NCBI GenBank assembly: GCA_016218815.1 | Contig: JACRCX010000021.1 | Coordinates: 38,133 to 102,132, forward strand | Length of the DNA stretch: 64,000 bases | Source of the DNA: Deltaproteobacteria bacterium | Lineage (GTDB): Bacteria > Myxococcota_A > Polyangia > DRWM01 > JAAZOP01 | Direction: 5' to 3' | Shown: piece after piece, positions 50,891 through 59,229 of the stretch | How the letters are laid out: the number at the start of each line of letters is the position of its first letter | Numbering within the stretch: position 1 is the first letter of the stretch | Notes under the pieces: generated by a model | What the model saw: only the letters and a program-made list of their open reading frames with translations | What the model was told of the DNA's origin: nothing | The model's database searches: none | Position numbers and translations under genes: made by a program

Positions 50891-50957
50891 GTCGCCGCAG
50901 GCGACGAAACTGTCGACTCACGACTGTCGACTGTCGACGCGCGGCCCCTGGCCGCGC
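50891..50957 (-). repeat. Dispersed repeat family C with GC hairpins, copy 2
   Basis: GTCGCC-GCA-GGCGAC (50891-50905), then CTGTCGACTCACGACTGTCG units, then the stem GCGCGGCC-CCT-GGCCGCGC (50939-50957), all 9 bases past the ygeW stop codon and before the next gene. Confidence 0.75.
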
Positions 50958-50965
50958 CACGGTCC

Positions 50966-51970
50966 CTACCGGCCCCCCATCGTCAGCGCCATCACCGCTT
51001 TCGCCGTGTGCAGCCGGTTCTCGGCCTCGTCGTACACGATCGAATGCGGCCCGTCGATCACCTCGTCCGTGACTTCCTTCCCCCGGTCCGCCGGCAGGGC
51101 GTGCATGTACTTGACGTGCTTGTCGGCCAGCTTCATCCGGCGCGCGTCGCAGATCCAGCCCTTGCTCTTCTCCAGGTTCGCCTTCATCTCCTTCTTCTGC
51201 GCCTCGCTGTCCTCCCACTTGTCGAACCCGGCGAACCCGCCCCAGTTCTTCGGAATCACGATCTGCGCCCCCTCGAACCCGGCGTCCATGTCGTCCGTGA
51301 ACGTGAGCTTCCCGCCGTGCTTCGCGTTCTGCTGCGCCTGCTCCACGATCGCCTTCTGCAGCGGGAACTCCTTCGGCGCCGCCACCCGCACGTCCATCCC
51401 GTACCGCGTGAACAGCAGGATCTGTGACTGCGGCACCGAGACCGGCTTGGCGTGGCTCGTCGCGTAGGCCCACGAGATGCACACCTTCAATCCCCGCAGG
51501 TCGCGCCCGAACTTCTCCTGCATCACCATCAGGTCCGCCAGCCCCTGCATCGGGTGGTACACGTCGCACTGCAGGTTGAGGATCGGGACGGTCGACCACT
51601 TCGCCAGCTCGCGCAGGTACTCGTTGCCGATGCCGTAGAAGCAGTTGCGGCAGGCGATGGCGTGGCCCATCCGCGAAAGGATGATCGCGGTGTCCTTGGC
51701 CGACTCGCCGTGCGAGAGCTGCATCTTGTCCGGCGTGAGATCGTGCGCGTGCCCCCCGAGCTGCGTGATCCCGGCCTCCATCGAGTTCCTCGTGCGCGTC
51801 GACTGCTCGAAGAACATCATGAACACGGTCTTGTCCGGCAGCAGCCGGTGCGGCTCCCCCGTCGCGAACCGCCGCTTCAGGTCGTACGCCACGTCCAGCG
51901 CCGTGTCGATCTCCTCCCGCGTCCACTCCTGCTCCGAAATGAAATGCTTGCCCCTGAAGATCGTCTGCAT
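50966..51970 (-). CDS. ygeW: Knotted carbamoyltransferase YgeW
   Basis: 334 aa. FFEQSTRTRNSMEAG (STRTR at 57-61) binds carbamoyl phosphate, and VYHPMQGLADL (HPxQ) completes that site; the unusual MMFFEQ and the C-terminal MHALPADRGKEVTDEVIDG are characteristic of YgeW rather than ornithine or aspartate transcarbamylases. YgeW cleaves or forms a carbamoylated amino acid in purine-derived nitrogen catabolism (oxamate or 2,3-diaminopropionate carbamoyl transfer has been proposed). AGGAGGAG lies 6-7 bases before ATG 51970. First gene of the run ygeW - PreTA-like - ssnA - thrC. Confidence 0.92.
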   Translation of the reverse strand: MQTIFRGKHFISEQEWTREEIDTALDVAYDLKRRFATGEPHRLLPDKTVFMMFFEQSTRTRNSMEAGITQLGGHAHDLTPDKMQLSHGESAKDTAIILSRMGHAIACRNCFYGIGNEYLRELAKWSTVPILNLQCDVYHPMQGLADLMVMQEKFGRDLRGLKVCISWAYATSHAKPVSVPQSQILLFTRYGMDVRVAAPKEFPLQKAIVEQAQQNAKHGGKLTFTDDMDAGFEGAQIVIPKNWGGFAGFDKWEDSEAQKKEMKANLEKSKGWICDARRMKLADKHVKYMHALPADRGKEVTDEVIDGPHSIVYDEAENRLHTAKAVMALTMGGR

Positions 51971-52052
51971 CGCTTGCTCCTCCTAGCGAGCGCATCCTAC
52001 CGGCGCCCCCGGGCGTCGTCTAGCGTGCCCGCCATCGCAGGTGGAAGTGACC

Positions 52053-53567
52053 TCACGCGCCGGTCGCGCCGGCCCGCGGTCCGAGGCGGGCGGTGTCCGG
52101 CGATCCGGCGCCGAGACCCGCGGTCAGGTCCCGCAAGTCCTGCGCCAGGTAGCCGCGGCCCTCGATCGTTCGGCGGGTCTCCGGGTCGAGGGCCGGGGCG
52201 ATCGCGACCTTCTGGACGCTCCAATCCCGGTAATCCGGAAAGGCGGCAAGGAACCGTCCCACATGCCCGTCGAACCGGGCCAGATCGGAGGGCAGTCGCT
52301 CGCCGGATCGCTTGCACGTCCCGAGACGGATCGTCCGGGTGTCTTCCTGGATGGCCACCACGTCGATCTCGGTATCGCGCCGATCCCAGAAACCCCGCAC
52401 CTGGGCCGTCAGCGGGAAGTCCCCGATCCGCCGTCGGCTCCGCTCCTCGTAGAGCTGCCGGACCAGCCGCTCCAGGCCGTGTCCTTCGGCCTCGCGCAGC
52501 CGGGAGTCGGCGTCGGCCACCAGGACGTCCAGGGGCCGGAAGTTCACCGCGGCCGCGGCGTGGCTGATCGCGGCGAGCCACGACCGCAGGAAGTTGTCCC
52601 GAATGTAGTAGCGGCCATTGCGCTCGGTCGGACGAGCGAAGACCGGCTGCAGCCGTTCGATCATCTGGAAGCGTTCCCGCAGGATCTTCAGGTATCCGCC
52701 GACCTGGTGTTCGTCCTCCGGCGCCACCGATCGTGCATGGCCCAGGATGTCCGCGTTCGTGCAACCCGGGTGCCCGGCGATGTATTTCAGCACGAGATCG
52801 TACCGCCCCCGCAGCTCCTTGAGGAACCAGTTGTCGGCCTCGTTCCGGAGCGGCGACGAGCTGGAGAAGAACATCCGCTCCAGGACCTCGCGACGCTCGT
52901 GACCGAGCACTCCCTGCTCGTGGCAATCCCGGTAGAACTTCGGCACGCCCTCGAACAGGTTCCACAGGAAGAGCAGCCGCTCCGGCGCCGGATCGGTGTG
53001 GTCCTCCAGCATGGCGACGATCGAGCCGATGTCCAGGTGGCCGAGCTCGAAGGTGTGGGTCACGCGGTTGAACAGCGGAGCGCTCCGGTCCTCGAGCAAC
53101 GCGGCCATCTCCGCGTGCAGCGACCCCAGGACGATGAGCCCACCGGTGACCCCTTCCGCGTCGGCGGCGAGACCGTCCACGACGGCCTGGAGGTGCGAGG
53201 TGAACTCCCACAACGATTGCCTGTGGAAGTACTGGAACTCGTCCAGCGCGACGACCCACCCCTGGCGAACGAGGTCGCCGATGTTCTGCGCCAGCGCCTG
53301 CAGGCTTCGCGGGCGATCCCCGGGCACCTGGAACGTCTCCATGAAGGCGTGTGCGGCCGACACCACGCCGGCGGGGTCGGAATCGGGCACCTGGATGTAG
53401 AGCACCGGCCTTCCGGTCGTTCGCGCCAGAGCCTGCTGGACCAGCGTTGTCTTTCCGATGCGCCGCCGGCCGGAGATCTTGACGAAGAACCACCGGCCGC
53501 GCGAGACGATCCCCGTGAGTTCCTCCAGCTCGACCTGCCTGCCGTAGAATTTCCAGGCCCCCGGCAT
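52053..53567 (-). CDS. AAA ATPase with DUF234-type C-terminal domain
   Basis: 504 aa. N-terminal FYGRQVELEEL, Walker A GRRRIGKT (33-40), Walker B VVALDEFQYF (Asp109, Glu110) and VLGSLHAEM are those of archaeal-type (PF01637) ATPases. A winged-helix region (GHPGCTNADILGHA) precedes the C-terminal nuclease-like domain (RDTEIDVVAIQEDTRTIRLG-TCK, with E-x-D and a C-terminal Lys). Same general plan as the DUF4143 ATPase at 33526 but a different family. Upstream palindromes (53587-53658) suggest autoregulation. Physiological role is not established for the family. Confidence 0.85.
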   Translation of the reverse strand: MPGAWKFYGRQVELEELTGIVSRGRWFFVKISGRRRIGKTTLVQQALARTTGRPVLYIQVPDSDPAGVVSAAHAFMETFQVPGDRPRSLQALAQNIGDLVRQGWVVALDEFQYFHRQSLWEFTSHLQAVVDGLAADAEGVTGGLIVLGSLHAEMAALLEDRSAPLFNRVTHTFELGHLDIGSIVAMLEDHTDPAPERLLFLWNLFEGVPKFYRDCHEQGVLGHERREVLERMFFSSSSPLRNEADNWFLKELRGRYDLVLKYIAGHPGCTNADILGHARSVAPEDEHQVGGYLKILRERFQMIERLQPVFARPTERNGRYYIRDNFLRSWLAAISHAAAAVNFRPLDVLVADADSRLREAEGHGLERLVRQLYEERSRRRIGDFPLTAQVRGFWDRRDTEIDVVAIQEDTRTIRLGTCKRSGERLPSDLARFDGHVGRFLAAFPDYRDWSVQKVAIAPALDPETRRTIEGRGYLAQDLRDLTAGLGAGSPDTARLGPRAGATGA

Positions 53568-53586
53568 CGGCGATCTCCGTCCACTA

Positions 53587-53658
53587 AGATAACACTCTTT
53601 ACCTTGCGCCAGTCAAGGACAAAACATGTTTTAGATGCGCAATGTTACGGCGCGTAAC
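53587..53658 (-). promoter_or_regulatory. Promoter and two palindromes upstream of the DUF234 ATPase
   Basis: On the minus strand TTGACT (53616-53611) and TTATCT (53592-53587) are 18 bases apart, 20 bases before the start codon. Just upstream lie the 12-base palindrome AAAACATGTTTT (53621-53632) and the inverted repeat GTTACG-GCG-CGTAAC (53644-53658). The remaining spacer to 53981 holds no gene. Confidence 0.55.
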
Positions 53659-53981
53659 ACCGATGGAGCCTGTAGCGACACGGCGTGAATCGACACCGGT
53701 CATGGCGCTCGGCTTGGCGGGCGTTCCTTCCTCGTGCATGGTCGCCGGCTCTCAGTACCACATTTCGTACCGCGTTCATGTGGCGGGGTATCATCCCGCT
53801 CGCGGCGCGCGACCGGAGCGCATGCGCGGTGGTCGCGCCCGCGGGCCGTTGCTATGCTCAACCCGTCGGGGGCGCCCTCGGGGGGGCGGCCCTTGACGCA
53901 TCGGGCTCGGGGTGATACGCGACGCGCCTGATGCATGTCGATGCGAGGTCGGGCTTGCGGGGTCGAGCCCGGGGAGCGCCG

Positions 53982-54455
53982 ATGAAGAAGTACCCGCTCA
54001 TCTTCACGTTCCGCGACCTGATCCACGGCAACGGCTTCGTGGCCGGCATCACGATGGAGGGTCGCGTACTCCTGAGCGAAGAGCCCGACGGCAGCTTCTG
54101 GATGTTCGGGGTCCAGCCGGGCGGCCTCGCGGACGGCGGTCGGGATCGGGACGCTGCCTTCCGCGCGTTCAAGAACGGCTACCTCTCGGTGCTCTACGAC
54201 ATCGCCGCGGAGGCCCCGGGCTTCGACCTGTTCCGGGCCGAGGTGGAGGAGCTGTTCTGCCAGGTCAACGAGCCGAACAGGTCGGCCTGGGACCTCGCGC
54301 TCGCCGACGTCCGGCGGACCAACGCTTCCTTGCCGAACCTCGAGCGGCGCTTTGATGCGGAGTCGCGCGCGCCGGAGCTGCAGGTCGTGCTGGTCGACAC
54401 CAGCAAGGCGACACCGGCCTCGAACAAGTTCGATGAGTTCTCTGAAGCGGCCTGA
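53982..54455 (+). CDS. Small protein, possible HicB-like antitoxin
   Basis: 157 aa from ATG 53982 (GGGAG 7-8 bases upstream). FTFRDLIHGNGFVAGITMEG and GSFWMFGVQPGGLADGG resemble the partial RNase-H-like fold of HicB/DUF1902 proteins, followed by a helical region (AFRAFKNGYLSVLYDIAAEA) and a loose acidic tail. Six bases downstream is a small basic gene, the usual size relation of a toxin-antitoxin pair. I cannot confirm the family by eye. Confidence 0.6.
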   Translation: MKKYPLIFTFRDLIHGNGFVAGITMEGRVLLSEEPDGSFWMFGVQPGGLADGGRDRDAAFRAFKNGYLSVLYDIAAEAPGFDLFRAEVEELFCQVNEPNRSAWDLALADVRRTNASLPNLERRFDAESRAPELQVVLVDTSKATPASNKFDEFSEAA

Positions 54456-54461
54456 GCGGGC

Positions 54462-54713
54462 ATGCCTTCCTCGGGCACCGTTGCGCTGCTGGCGATCTGG
54501 GCGATGCTGGACGCCTGCGCTCCGGGCCACACCCGCAGGCAGCGGGTCCACAACTGGCTCATCCGCTGGGGTGATCGAGCGTATCCGCGGCTGCCGGTCG
54601 GTGAGCACGGCCGGCGGCAGAACCCGGAGATCGAGGTCGGACACGTCAAGCAGATGGTCCGCCTGTTCGGCATCGAAGAGTGCGCGAAGCGCTTCCTCGA
54701 GCGGCTCCGTTAG
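54462..54713 (+). CDS. Small basic protein, possible HicA-like toxin
   Basis: 83 aa. CAPGHTRRQRVHNWLIRWGD and YPRLPVGEHGRRQNPEIEVG give a basic, small fold with a conserved HGR-x3-PEIE-x-GHV segment that resembles the double-stranded-RNA-binding-like HicA proteins, which cleave mRNA. It is the second gene of a two-gene unit with the protein at 53982. Start at ATG 54462; an internal start near residue 14 is possible. Confidence 0.55.
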   Translation: MPSSGTVALLAIWAMLDACAPGHTRRQRVHNWLIRWGDRAYPRLPVGEHGRRQNPEIEVGHVKQMVRLFGIEECAKRFLERLR

Positions 54714-54830
54714 CTCCCTCGGTCAGCCAAGTTCGAGTCGTCTCCACGCCTCGCGCAGGGACTCCTTGCTGCCAGCCGGAAACCGCGGACGGGTGGATGC
54801 CGTGCGGACGAGGTGCTCGGGCGAGCCGCA

Positions 54831-54859
54831 TTGCAGCATAGCCCGACCGCGCGTAGGAT
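54831..54859 (+). promoter_or_regulatory. Candidate promoter for the 436-aa orphan gene
   Basis: TTGCAG (54831-54836) and TAGGAT (54854-54859) with a 17-base spacer, about 57 bases before the ATG at 54917. Each box matches the consensus in four of six positions. Confidence 0.4.
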
Positions 54860-54916
54860 AGTCCGCGTCGGAGCAATCGGTGCTCGCCGATCAAGGCAGC
54901 TGACAAGGAGGATGGC

Positions 54917-56227
54917 ATGGCACCCCCCACCGACAAGTCCGAGGAGCGCGTCTGGCTGTCGTGGCTGGAACCAGCACGCCAGATGTCACCCCTCAAGCAC
55001 GTCCAAAGGGAAGTCCGGAACCCTGTCAGTGCTGCGGCGTGCATCCAGGCAGCCCTGCTTGTAGAGGACTGCGTGGCCCTGACGCCCGACCAGGTCCTCG
55101 ACCATGTGGCCGTTCGACAGTTCCTCGCAAGCGCGAATCGGGACGGACGTACCCGAACCGCCATCGGTGAACTGGGCCAGCTGGGTGCAATCAAGTTCGT
55201 CGCACGCGCGAAGACGATCGAGCAGAACGTCGCGGACAACCTACGAGACGAGCTGTACTGGTCAAGCCTGAGTCCGCAGCAGAATCGTCAGTTGCGTCAA
55301 GCGCGCCCGGCGGACCGACGTGAACTGCTCGACGCGGCGCACGTCAAGCTCTGCGGGGTGTTTGTCGCCGCCCTAAGCGAGGCCGTCGACGCCTTTGGAG
55401 GGTACTCGCCGCAAGAGGCGGGGAGCATTGCGCTGGGTCGGGCGATTCAGGAAGTCGGACTGCCCGACTACGAGCAGATCGTCCGGTCGTGGAGCGGGAT
55501 CTCACGCAGCCGGTGGGACGAGTTGACGTCCCGAGTCTACGCGGCGGGTCGGTTCGATGAAGTCCGGGAGGTGCTCAAGTCGCTGCCGAAAGAGAACACG
55601 TGGTTACGTGCGTTGGTCAGCGATGTCGTCTCCGCCGGAAACTGCCATCGCAGGGCTCGACAGGCTAGCGGAGGTCTCCTGTGGCACCCCGCATCGTCGC
55701 AGCTCTACGGGATGGGGAAGGAGAGACGGGAAGAGAAGGTTCGGGTTTCCACGATCATCGCGGAGATGATTCGCAAGGCACTGCCGAAGGGCTGGGACAA
55801 GCGGCACGACCGGCTGGCACCGGTGTTGCCGTGGAACGTGATCGTCACGCTGCGGGCTGACGAGTCCGTAGGGTGGCGGGAGTTCCGGGAGTTGATGCGG
55901 GAAGAGACGGACCCTGAAGATCCCGATCAAATCCGAAGGCTGGTCGACGCAGCAGAAGCCCTTTTGGTGGCCGCCGCGGAAAAGAGCGAGTGGGGGCGTG
56001 ACGAGAAGCACCAAGAGCAGACCTTCAAGCAGGCGCGACTCGTCATGCTACTCATCCTGGCGATCGCATTTGGAGTAGGAGTCCCGACGGCTGTCGCCGC
56101 GCAACTGCCGCTACTGGCGGAGGCTGCGTCGATGCTGCTGCAGGAACGCACGGCTGGAGCGCGAGGGCCCAAAGCGGCGCTGAGTCGCCGGTTGCGCATC
56201 GCCCGGCGTGATCTAGGCCTGCGTTAG
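54917..56227 (+). CDS. Unknown protein with C-terminal membrane helix
   Basis: 436 aa. AAGGAGGA lies 6-7 bases before the ATG. The protein is mostly helical and charged (VLDHVAVRQFLASANRDGRT, AAHVKLCGVFVAALSEAVDA), with one clear hydrophobic helix near the C terminus (RLVMLLILAIAFGVGVPTAVAA) and a basic end. Codon use is less GC-biased at third positions than in the neighbours (more A and T, for example GAGGATGG and CGCATTTGGAGTAGG), a sign of recent transfer. I recognise no family. Soluble domain plus tail anchor is a common plan for membrane-acting effectors in defence islands, but there is no direct evidence. Confidence 0.7.
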   Translation: MAPPTDKSEERVWLSWLEPARQMSPLKHVQREVRNPVSAAACIQAALLVEDCVALTPDQVLDHVAVRQFLASANRDGRTRTAIGELGQLGAIKFVARAKTIEQNVADNLRDELYWSSLSPQQNRQLRQARPADRRELLDAAHVKLCGVFVAALSEAVDAFGGYSPQEAGSIALGRAIQEVGLPDYEQIVRSWSGISRSRWDELTSRVYAAGRFDEVREVLKSLPKENTWLRALVSDVVSAGNCHRRARQASGGLLWHPASSQLYGMGKERREEKVRVSTIIAEMIRKALPKGWDKRHDRLAPVLPWNVIVTLRADESVGWREFRELMREETDPEDPDQIRRLVDAAEALLVAAAEKSEWGRDEKHQEQTFKQARLVMLLILAIAFGVGVPTAVAAQLPLLAEAASMLLQERTAGARGPKAALSRRLRIARRDLGLR

Positions 56228-56235
56228 GTCCGCAC

Positions 56236-56670
56236 GTGTGCCCCGAGTGCGCGGCCATGCCCGTCGGCGACACGTGCACCGACGCACCCGACATTGACGC
56301 GATGGTCGCAAGCTGCTTCGTCACGGGCTCGACCCGCGGACAGGCGGACGACTACGCCCCGTCGTGCGCGACCGGCAGCGCCTCCCCCGACGCGGTCTTC
56401 CGGCTCCTACGTACTCACGGGACGCGGGGCCGTCACCCTCCAGACCAATGGATCCACCTTCGACACGGTGCTGACCCTCCAGGGTGATCCCTGCTCCGGC
56501 GCCAAAATCGTCGGCGACGATGACGTAGCCGCCGGCGAATCGTCTTCTCGCGTACGGGCTCTGGACGCGGGCACCTACTACGTGATCGTGGGCGGCCATG
56601 GTGACGGGACATGCGGGACGTTCGCCCTGAACGTCATCATCGCACCGGCGCAGGGCAACATTCCGGCCGA
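56236..56670 (+). pseudogene. Frameshifted C-terminal fragment of a PPC-domain-like exported protein
   Basis: One frame gives PVGDTCTDAPDIDAMVASCF ... SPDAVFRL; another continues from about 56405 with SYVLTGRGAVTLQTNGSTFD, VLTLQGDPCSGAKIVGDDD and DAGTYYVIVGGHGDGTCGTF. Joined, they form the two halves of a bacterial pre-peptidase C-terminal-like jelly-roll module with its Cys pairs. No start or signal peptide is present. The stretch 56671-56799 holds nothing recognisable. Confidence 0.6.
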
Positions 56671-56799
56671 TCCTCACCCTGAATCGGGGCGATCGCCGTC
56701 CTCGAACGGATTCCCCCGCTCACCCGCGCCAGGATGAACCGCCCGCGGCGCTCCGTCTTCAGCGGTCCCGCACCACCGCCCCGCGCCGGCTGCCCCCTC

Positions 56800-57186
56800 C
56801 TACTCGTATTGGCCGGACAGCGTGAGGTTGGGAATCCGCCCGAAGTGGGCTTGGTTGCGCGTGATCAGGATCGCGCGGTGCCGGACGCAGATGCCGGCGA
56901 TGAGAGAGTCGGCCATCCCGATCGACCTCCCCGATCGCCCTAGCTCGCGCCGCACCGTGGCGGCAGAGCGCGCATCTTCGGCGTCCAGGGGCAGGATCGT
57001 CAGTGCCCCGAGCAACGTGTCGACCGCGCGCTCCCGCTTCGCCGACCCGATGGCGCCGGCCCACAGCTCGAACGCGGTCACGACCGTGGTCCGGAGGCCG
57101 TGCTCCAGCTCGAACGCGATGCGCTCGGCCTGCGGTCCCTCGCCGTGCAGGTAATCGATGAGGACGTCGGTGTCGGCGACGATCAT
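56800..57186 (-). CDS. vapC: VapC-type PIN-domain ribonuclease toxin
   Basis: 128 aa. VADTDVLIDYL (Asp5), TAFELWAG (Glu) and GMADSLIAGICVRH (Asp) are the acidic metal-binding positions of PIN nucleases, and ILITRNQAHFGRIPNLTL gives the C-terminal TRN-x2-HF block. VapC toxins cleave tRNA or rRNA. Its ATG at 57186 overlaps the antitoxin stop codon (ATGA, 57183-57186). Genes beyond it are on the other strand. Confidence 0.92.
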   Translation of the reverse strand: MIVADTDVLIDYLHGEGPQAERIAFELEHGLRTTVVTAFELWAGAIGSAKRERAVDTLLGALTILPLDAEDARSAATVRRELGRSGRSIGMADSLIAGICVRHRAILITRNQAHFGRIPNLTLSGQYE

Positions 57187-57422
57187 CGCCAGTCCTCCCG
57201 CACGCGCCGGCACGCCGCCGCGAGCTGCTCCGCTTCCTTGCCCTTCAAGCTGCCTCGCATCGCCAGCGCCGCCCGGACCTCGGAGTCCCGATCCTCCCTC
57301 GTCCGCAGGTACTCCTCGAGCGCTTCCTGCACCAGCCCCGAGAACCCCTTCATCCCCCGCTTCGCCGCCAGGTGCAGCAGCTTCGCGCGCTGCTCGTCCG
57401 TCATCTCGATGGTCGTTCTCAT
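57183..57422 (-). CDS. vapB: Ribbon-helix-helix antitoxin (VapB/CopG type)
   Basis: 79 aa. MRTTIEMTDEQRAKLLHLAA and GFSGLVQEALEEYLRTRED form the ribbon-helix-helix DNA-binding domain; the C-terminal part (EVRAALAMRGSLKGKEAEQL) is the disordered toxin-binding region with the typical LAMRGSL segment. It neutralises the downstream VapC and probably represses the operon through the TGCATG elements in the promoter at 57429-57457. Confidence 0.9.
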   Translation of the reverse strand: MRTTIEMTDEQRAKLLHLAAKRGMKGFSGLVQEALEEYLRTREDRDSEVRAALAMRGSLKGKEAEQLAAACRRVREDWR

Positions 57423-57428
57423 GGCCGC

Positions 57429-57457
57429 ACCCTAACCTGCATGCACATGCATGTCAA
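57429..57457 (-). promoter_or_regulatory. vapBC promoter with TGCATG operator
   Basis: On the minus strand a perfect TTGACA (57457-57452) is 17 bases from TAGGGT (57434-57429). The spacer holds the palindromic run TGCATGCACATGCATG (57438-57453), a plausible operator for the ribbon-helix-helix antitoxin. The start codon is only 7 bases past the -10 box, so the transcript should be leaderless. Confidence 0.6.
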
Positions 57458-57527
57458 CTTGCACTCCACCCCCCACTGCGGCACACTGCACACGTCTCGA
57501 GGTCACCACCGGAAGGGAGGGGAACGA

Positions 57528-59225
57528 ATGGCCACGCCGCTGTCGCCGCGCACGCGCACGTTGACCGTCATCGCCCAGGATCCCAGCGTCCTGCGTCCGG
57601 ACGGGAACATCCTCACCGCCCGGGTCGAGGTCCCCGCCGAACGCCTCGCCCCGGGCCCCTGGGGCCACCGCGTCCACGTCATCGACTACGACGCCTCCAC
57701 CGGCCGCCTCTACCGCCCCCGCACCGACGCCGCCGACCGCGACCCCTACGAGCACGTCCGCGACGCCTCGCGACTCCTCGACGATCCCTGCTTCCACGCC
57801 CAGAACTGCTACGCCGTCGCCATGTCCACCCTCGCGCGCTTCGAACGGGCCCTCGGCCGCCGCGTGAGCTGGGGCTTCTCCGGTCACCAGCTCAAGGTCG
57901 CACCCCACGCCTTCCTCGACGCCAACGCCTTCTACTCCCGCCGCGACGAGGCCCTCATGTTCGGCTGGTTCCACTCCGACACCGGACCCGTCTACGCGTG
58001 CCTCTCGCACGACGTCGTCGCCCACGAGACCACCCACGCCGTCCTCGACGGGCTGCGCGAGCGCTACACCGATCCCTCCTCCCCCGATCAGGCCGCCTTC
58101 CACGAAGGCTTCGCCGACGTCGTCGCCCTCCTCTCCGTCTTCGCCATGCCCGAGGTCGTCGCCGTCGCACTCGGCGCCCGCCCCGGCCCCCGACGCGACG
58201 TCCTGCCCCGCAGCGCCCTCACCCCGGACGCCCTGCGCCGTTCCGCCTTGCTCGGCCTGGCCGAGCAGATGGGCCGACAGCTCCAGAACGTCCGCGGCGC
58301 CGCCCTGCGCCGCTCCGCACTCCTCGAGCCCGACCGCCGCCTCTATCGCGCCCCCGAATACCTCGAACCCCACCGCCGCGGCGAGTTGCTCGTCGCCGCG
58401 ATGATGAACGCGTTCGTCCAGGTGTGGGCCGCCCGCCTCGAAGCCCTGCGCGAAATCCAGCGCGGCTGCCTCGATCGCGAACGGGTCGTCCAGGAAGGCG
58501 CCGACGTCGCCGATCGCCTCCTCACCACCGCCATCCGCGCCCTGGACTACGCCCCGCCCGTCGACCTCCAGTTCGGCGACTACCTTCGCGGCCTCCTCGC
58601 CGCCGACCGCGAAGATCAACCCGACGACCGCCGCTACCTCTGCCGCGATGCCCTCGAACGCACCTTCCGCGCCTACGGCATCGACCCGGCCGCCGAAACC
58701 AGCGCCGCCGGACGTCGCTCCTGGCTCCTCCGCCCCGGCGGCGTCGATGTCGAAGGCACCCACTTCGCCTCGATGCAGCACGAGCCCGACGAGGTCTTCC
58801 GCTTCGTCTGGCAGAACCGCGAGCTGCTCGAGCTGTCCGACGACGCCTACACCCGCGTCCTCTCCGTTCGCCCCTGCACCCGCGTCGCCGGCGACGGCTT
58901 CGTCCTGCACGAGACCGTCGCCGAGTACGTCCAGATCCTCGACCTCCAACCGGACGAGCTGCGCAGCCTCGGGATCCGCCGCCCCGCCGGCATGCCCGAC
59001 GACCTGTCCGTCACCCTCTACGGCGGCGGCGTTCTCGTCTTCGACGAGTACGGACGTCTCAAGCTCCACGTCAGCAAGAGCGTCCGCGACGCCGAGGAGC
59101 AGTCCGTGCGCCTCGCGTACCTCGCCGCCCACGGCGGCCTCCGCGGCCCCGGCGCCCGCCGCTTCTCTGCACTGCACCGGCGGCGCAACCTCGCGCGGAT
59201 CGAACGCCCCGCGGAAAGGTGGTGA
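57528..59225 (+). CDS. Gluzincin-type zinc metalloprotease (M4-like HExxH)
   Basis: 565 aa, ATG 57528 after GGAAGGGAGGGGAACGA. No signal peptide, so cytoplasmic. VVAHETTHAVLDGL holds the zinc ligands His166 and His170 with Glu167, and AAFHEGFADVVALL gives the downstream Glu193, the spacing of thermolysin-like gluzincins. Upstream blocks (GHRVHVIDYDASTGRLY, CYAVAMSTLARFERALGRR) are shared with an uncharacterised group of cytosolic gluzincins. The C-terminal 200 residues are a separate domain (VLHETVAEYVQILDLQPDEL, LYGGGVLVFDEYGRLKLHVS). The MBL gene begins 4 bases after the stop, so they work as a unit. Role unknown. Confidence 0.82.
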   Translation: MATPLSPRTRTLTVIAQDPSVLRPDGNILTARVEVPAERLAPGPWGHRVHVIDYDASTGRLYRPRTDAADRDPYEHVRDASRLLDDPCFHAQNCYAVAMSTLARFERALGRRVSWGFSGHQLKVAPHAFLDANAFYSRRDEALMFGWFHSDTGPVYACLSHDVVAHETTHAVLDGLRERYTDPSSPDQAAFHEGFADVVALLSVFAMPEVVAVALGARPGPRRDVLPRSALTPDALRRSALLGLAEQMGRQLQNVRGAALRRSALLEPDRRLYRAPEYLEPHRRGELLVAAMMNAFVQVWAARLEALREIQRGCLDRERVVQEGADVADRLLTTAIRALDYAPPVDLQFGDYLRGLLAADREDQPDDRRYLCRDALERTFRAYGIDPAAETSAAGRRSWLLRPGGVDVEGTHFASMQHEPDEVFRFVWQNRELLELSDDAYTRVLSVRPCTRVAGDGFVLHETVAEYVQILDLQPDELRSLGIRRPAGMPDDLSVTLYGGGVLVFDEYGRLKLHVSKSVRDAEEQSVRLAYLAAHGGLRGPGARRFSALHRRRNLARIERPAERW

Positions 59226-59229
59226 AACC

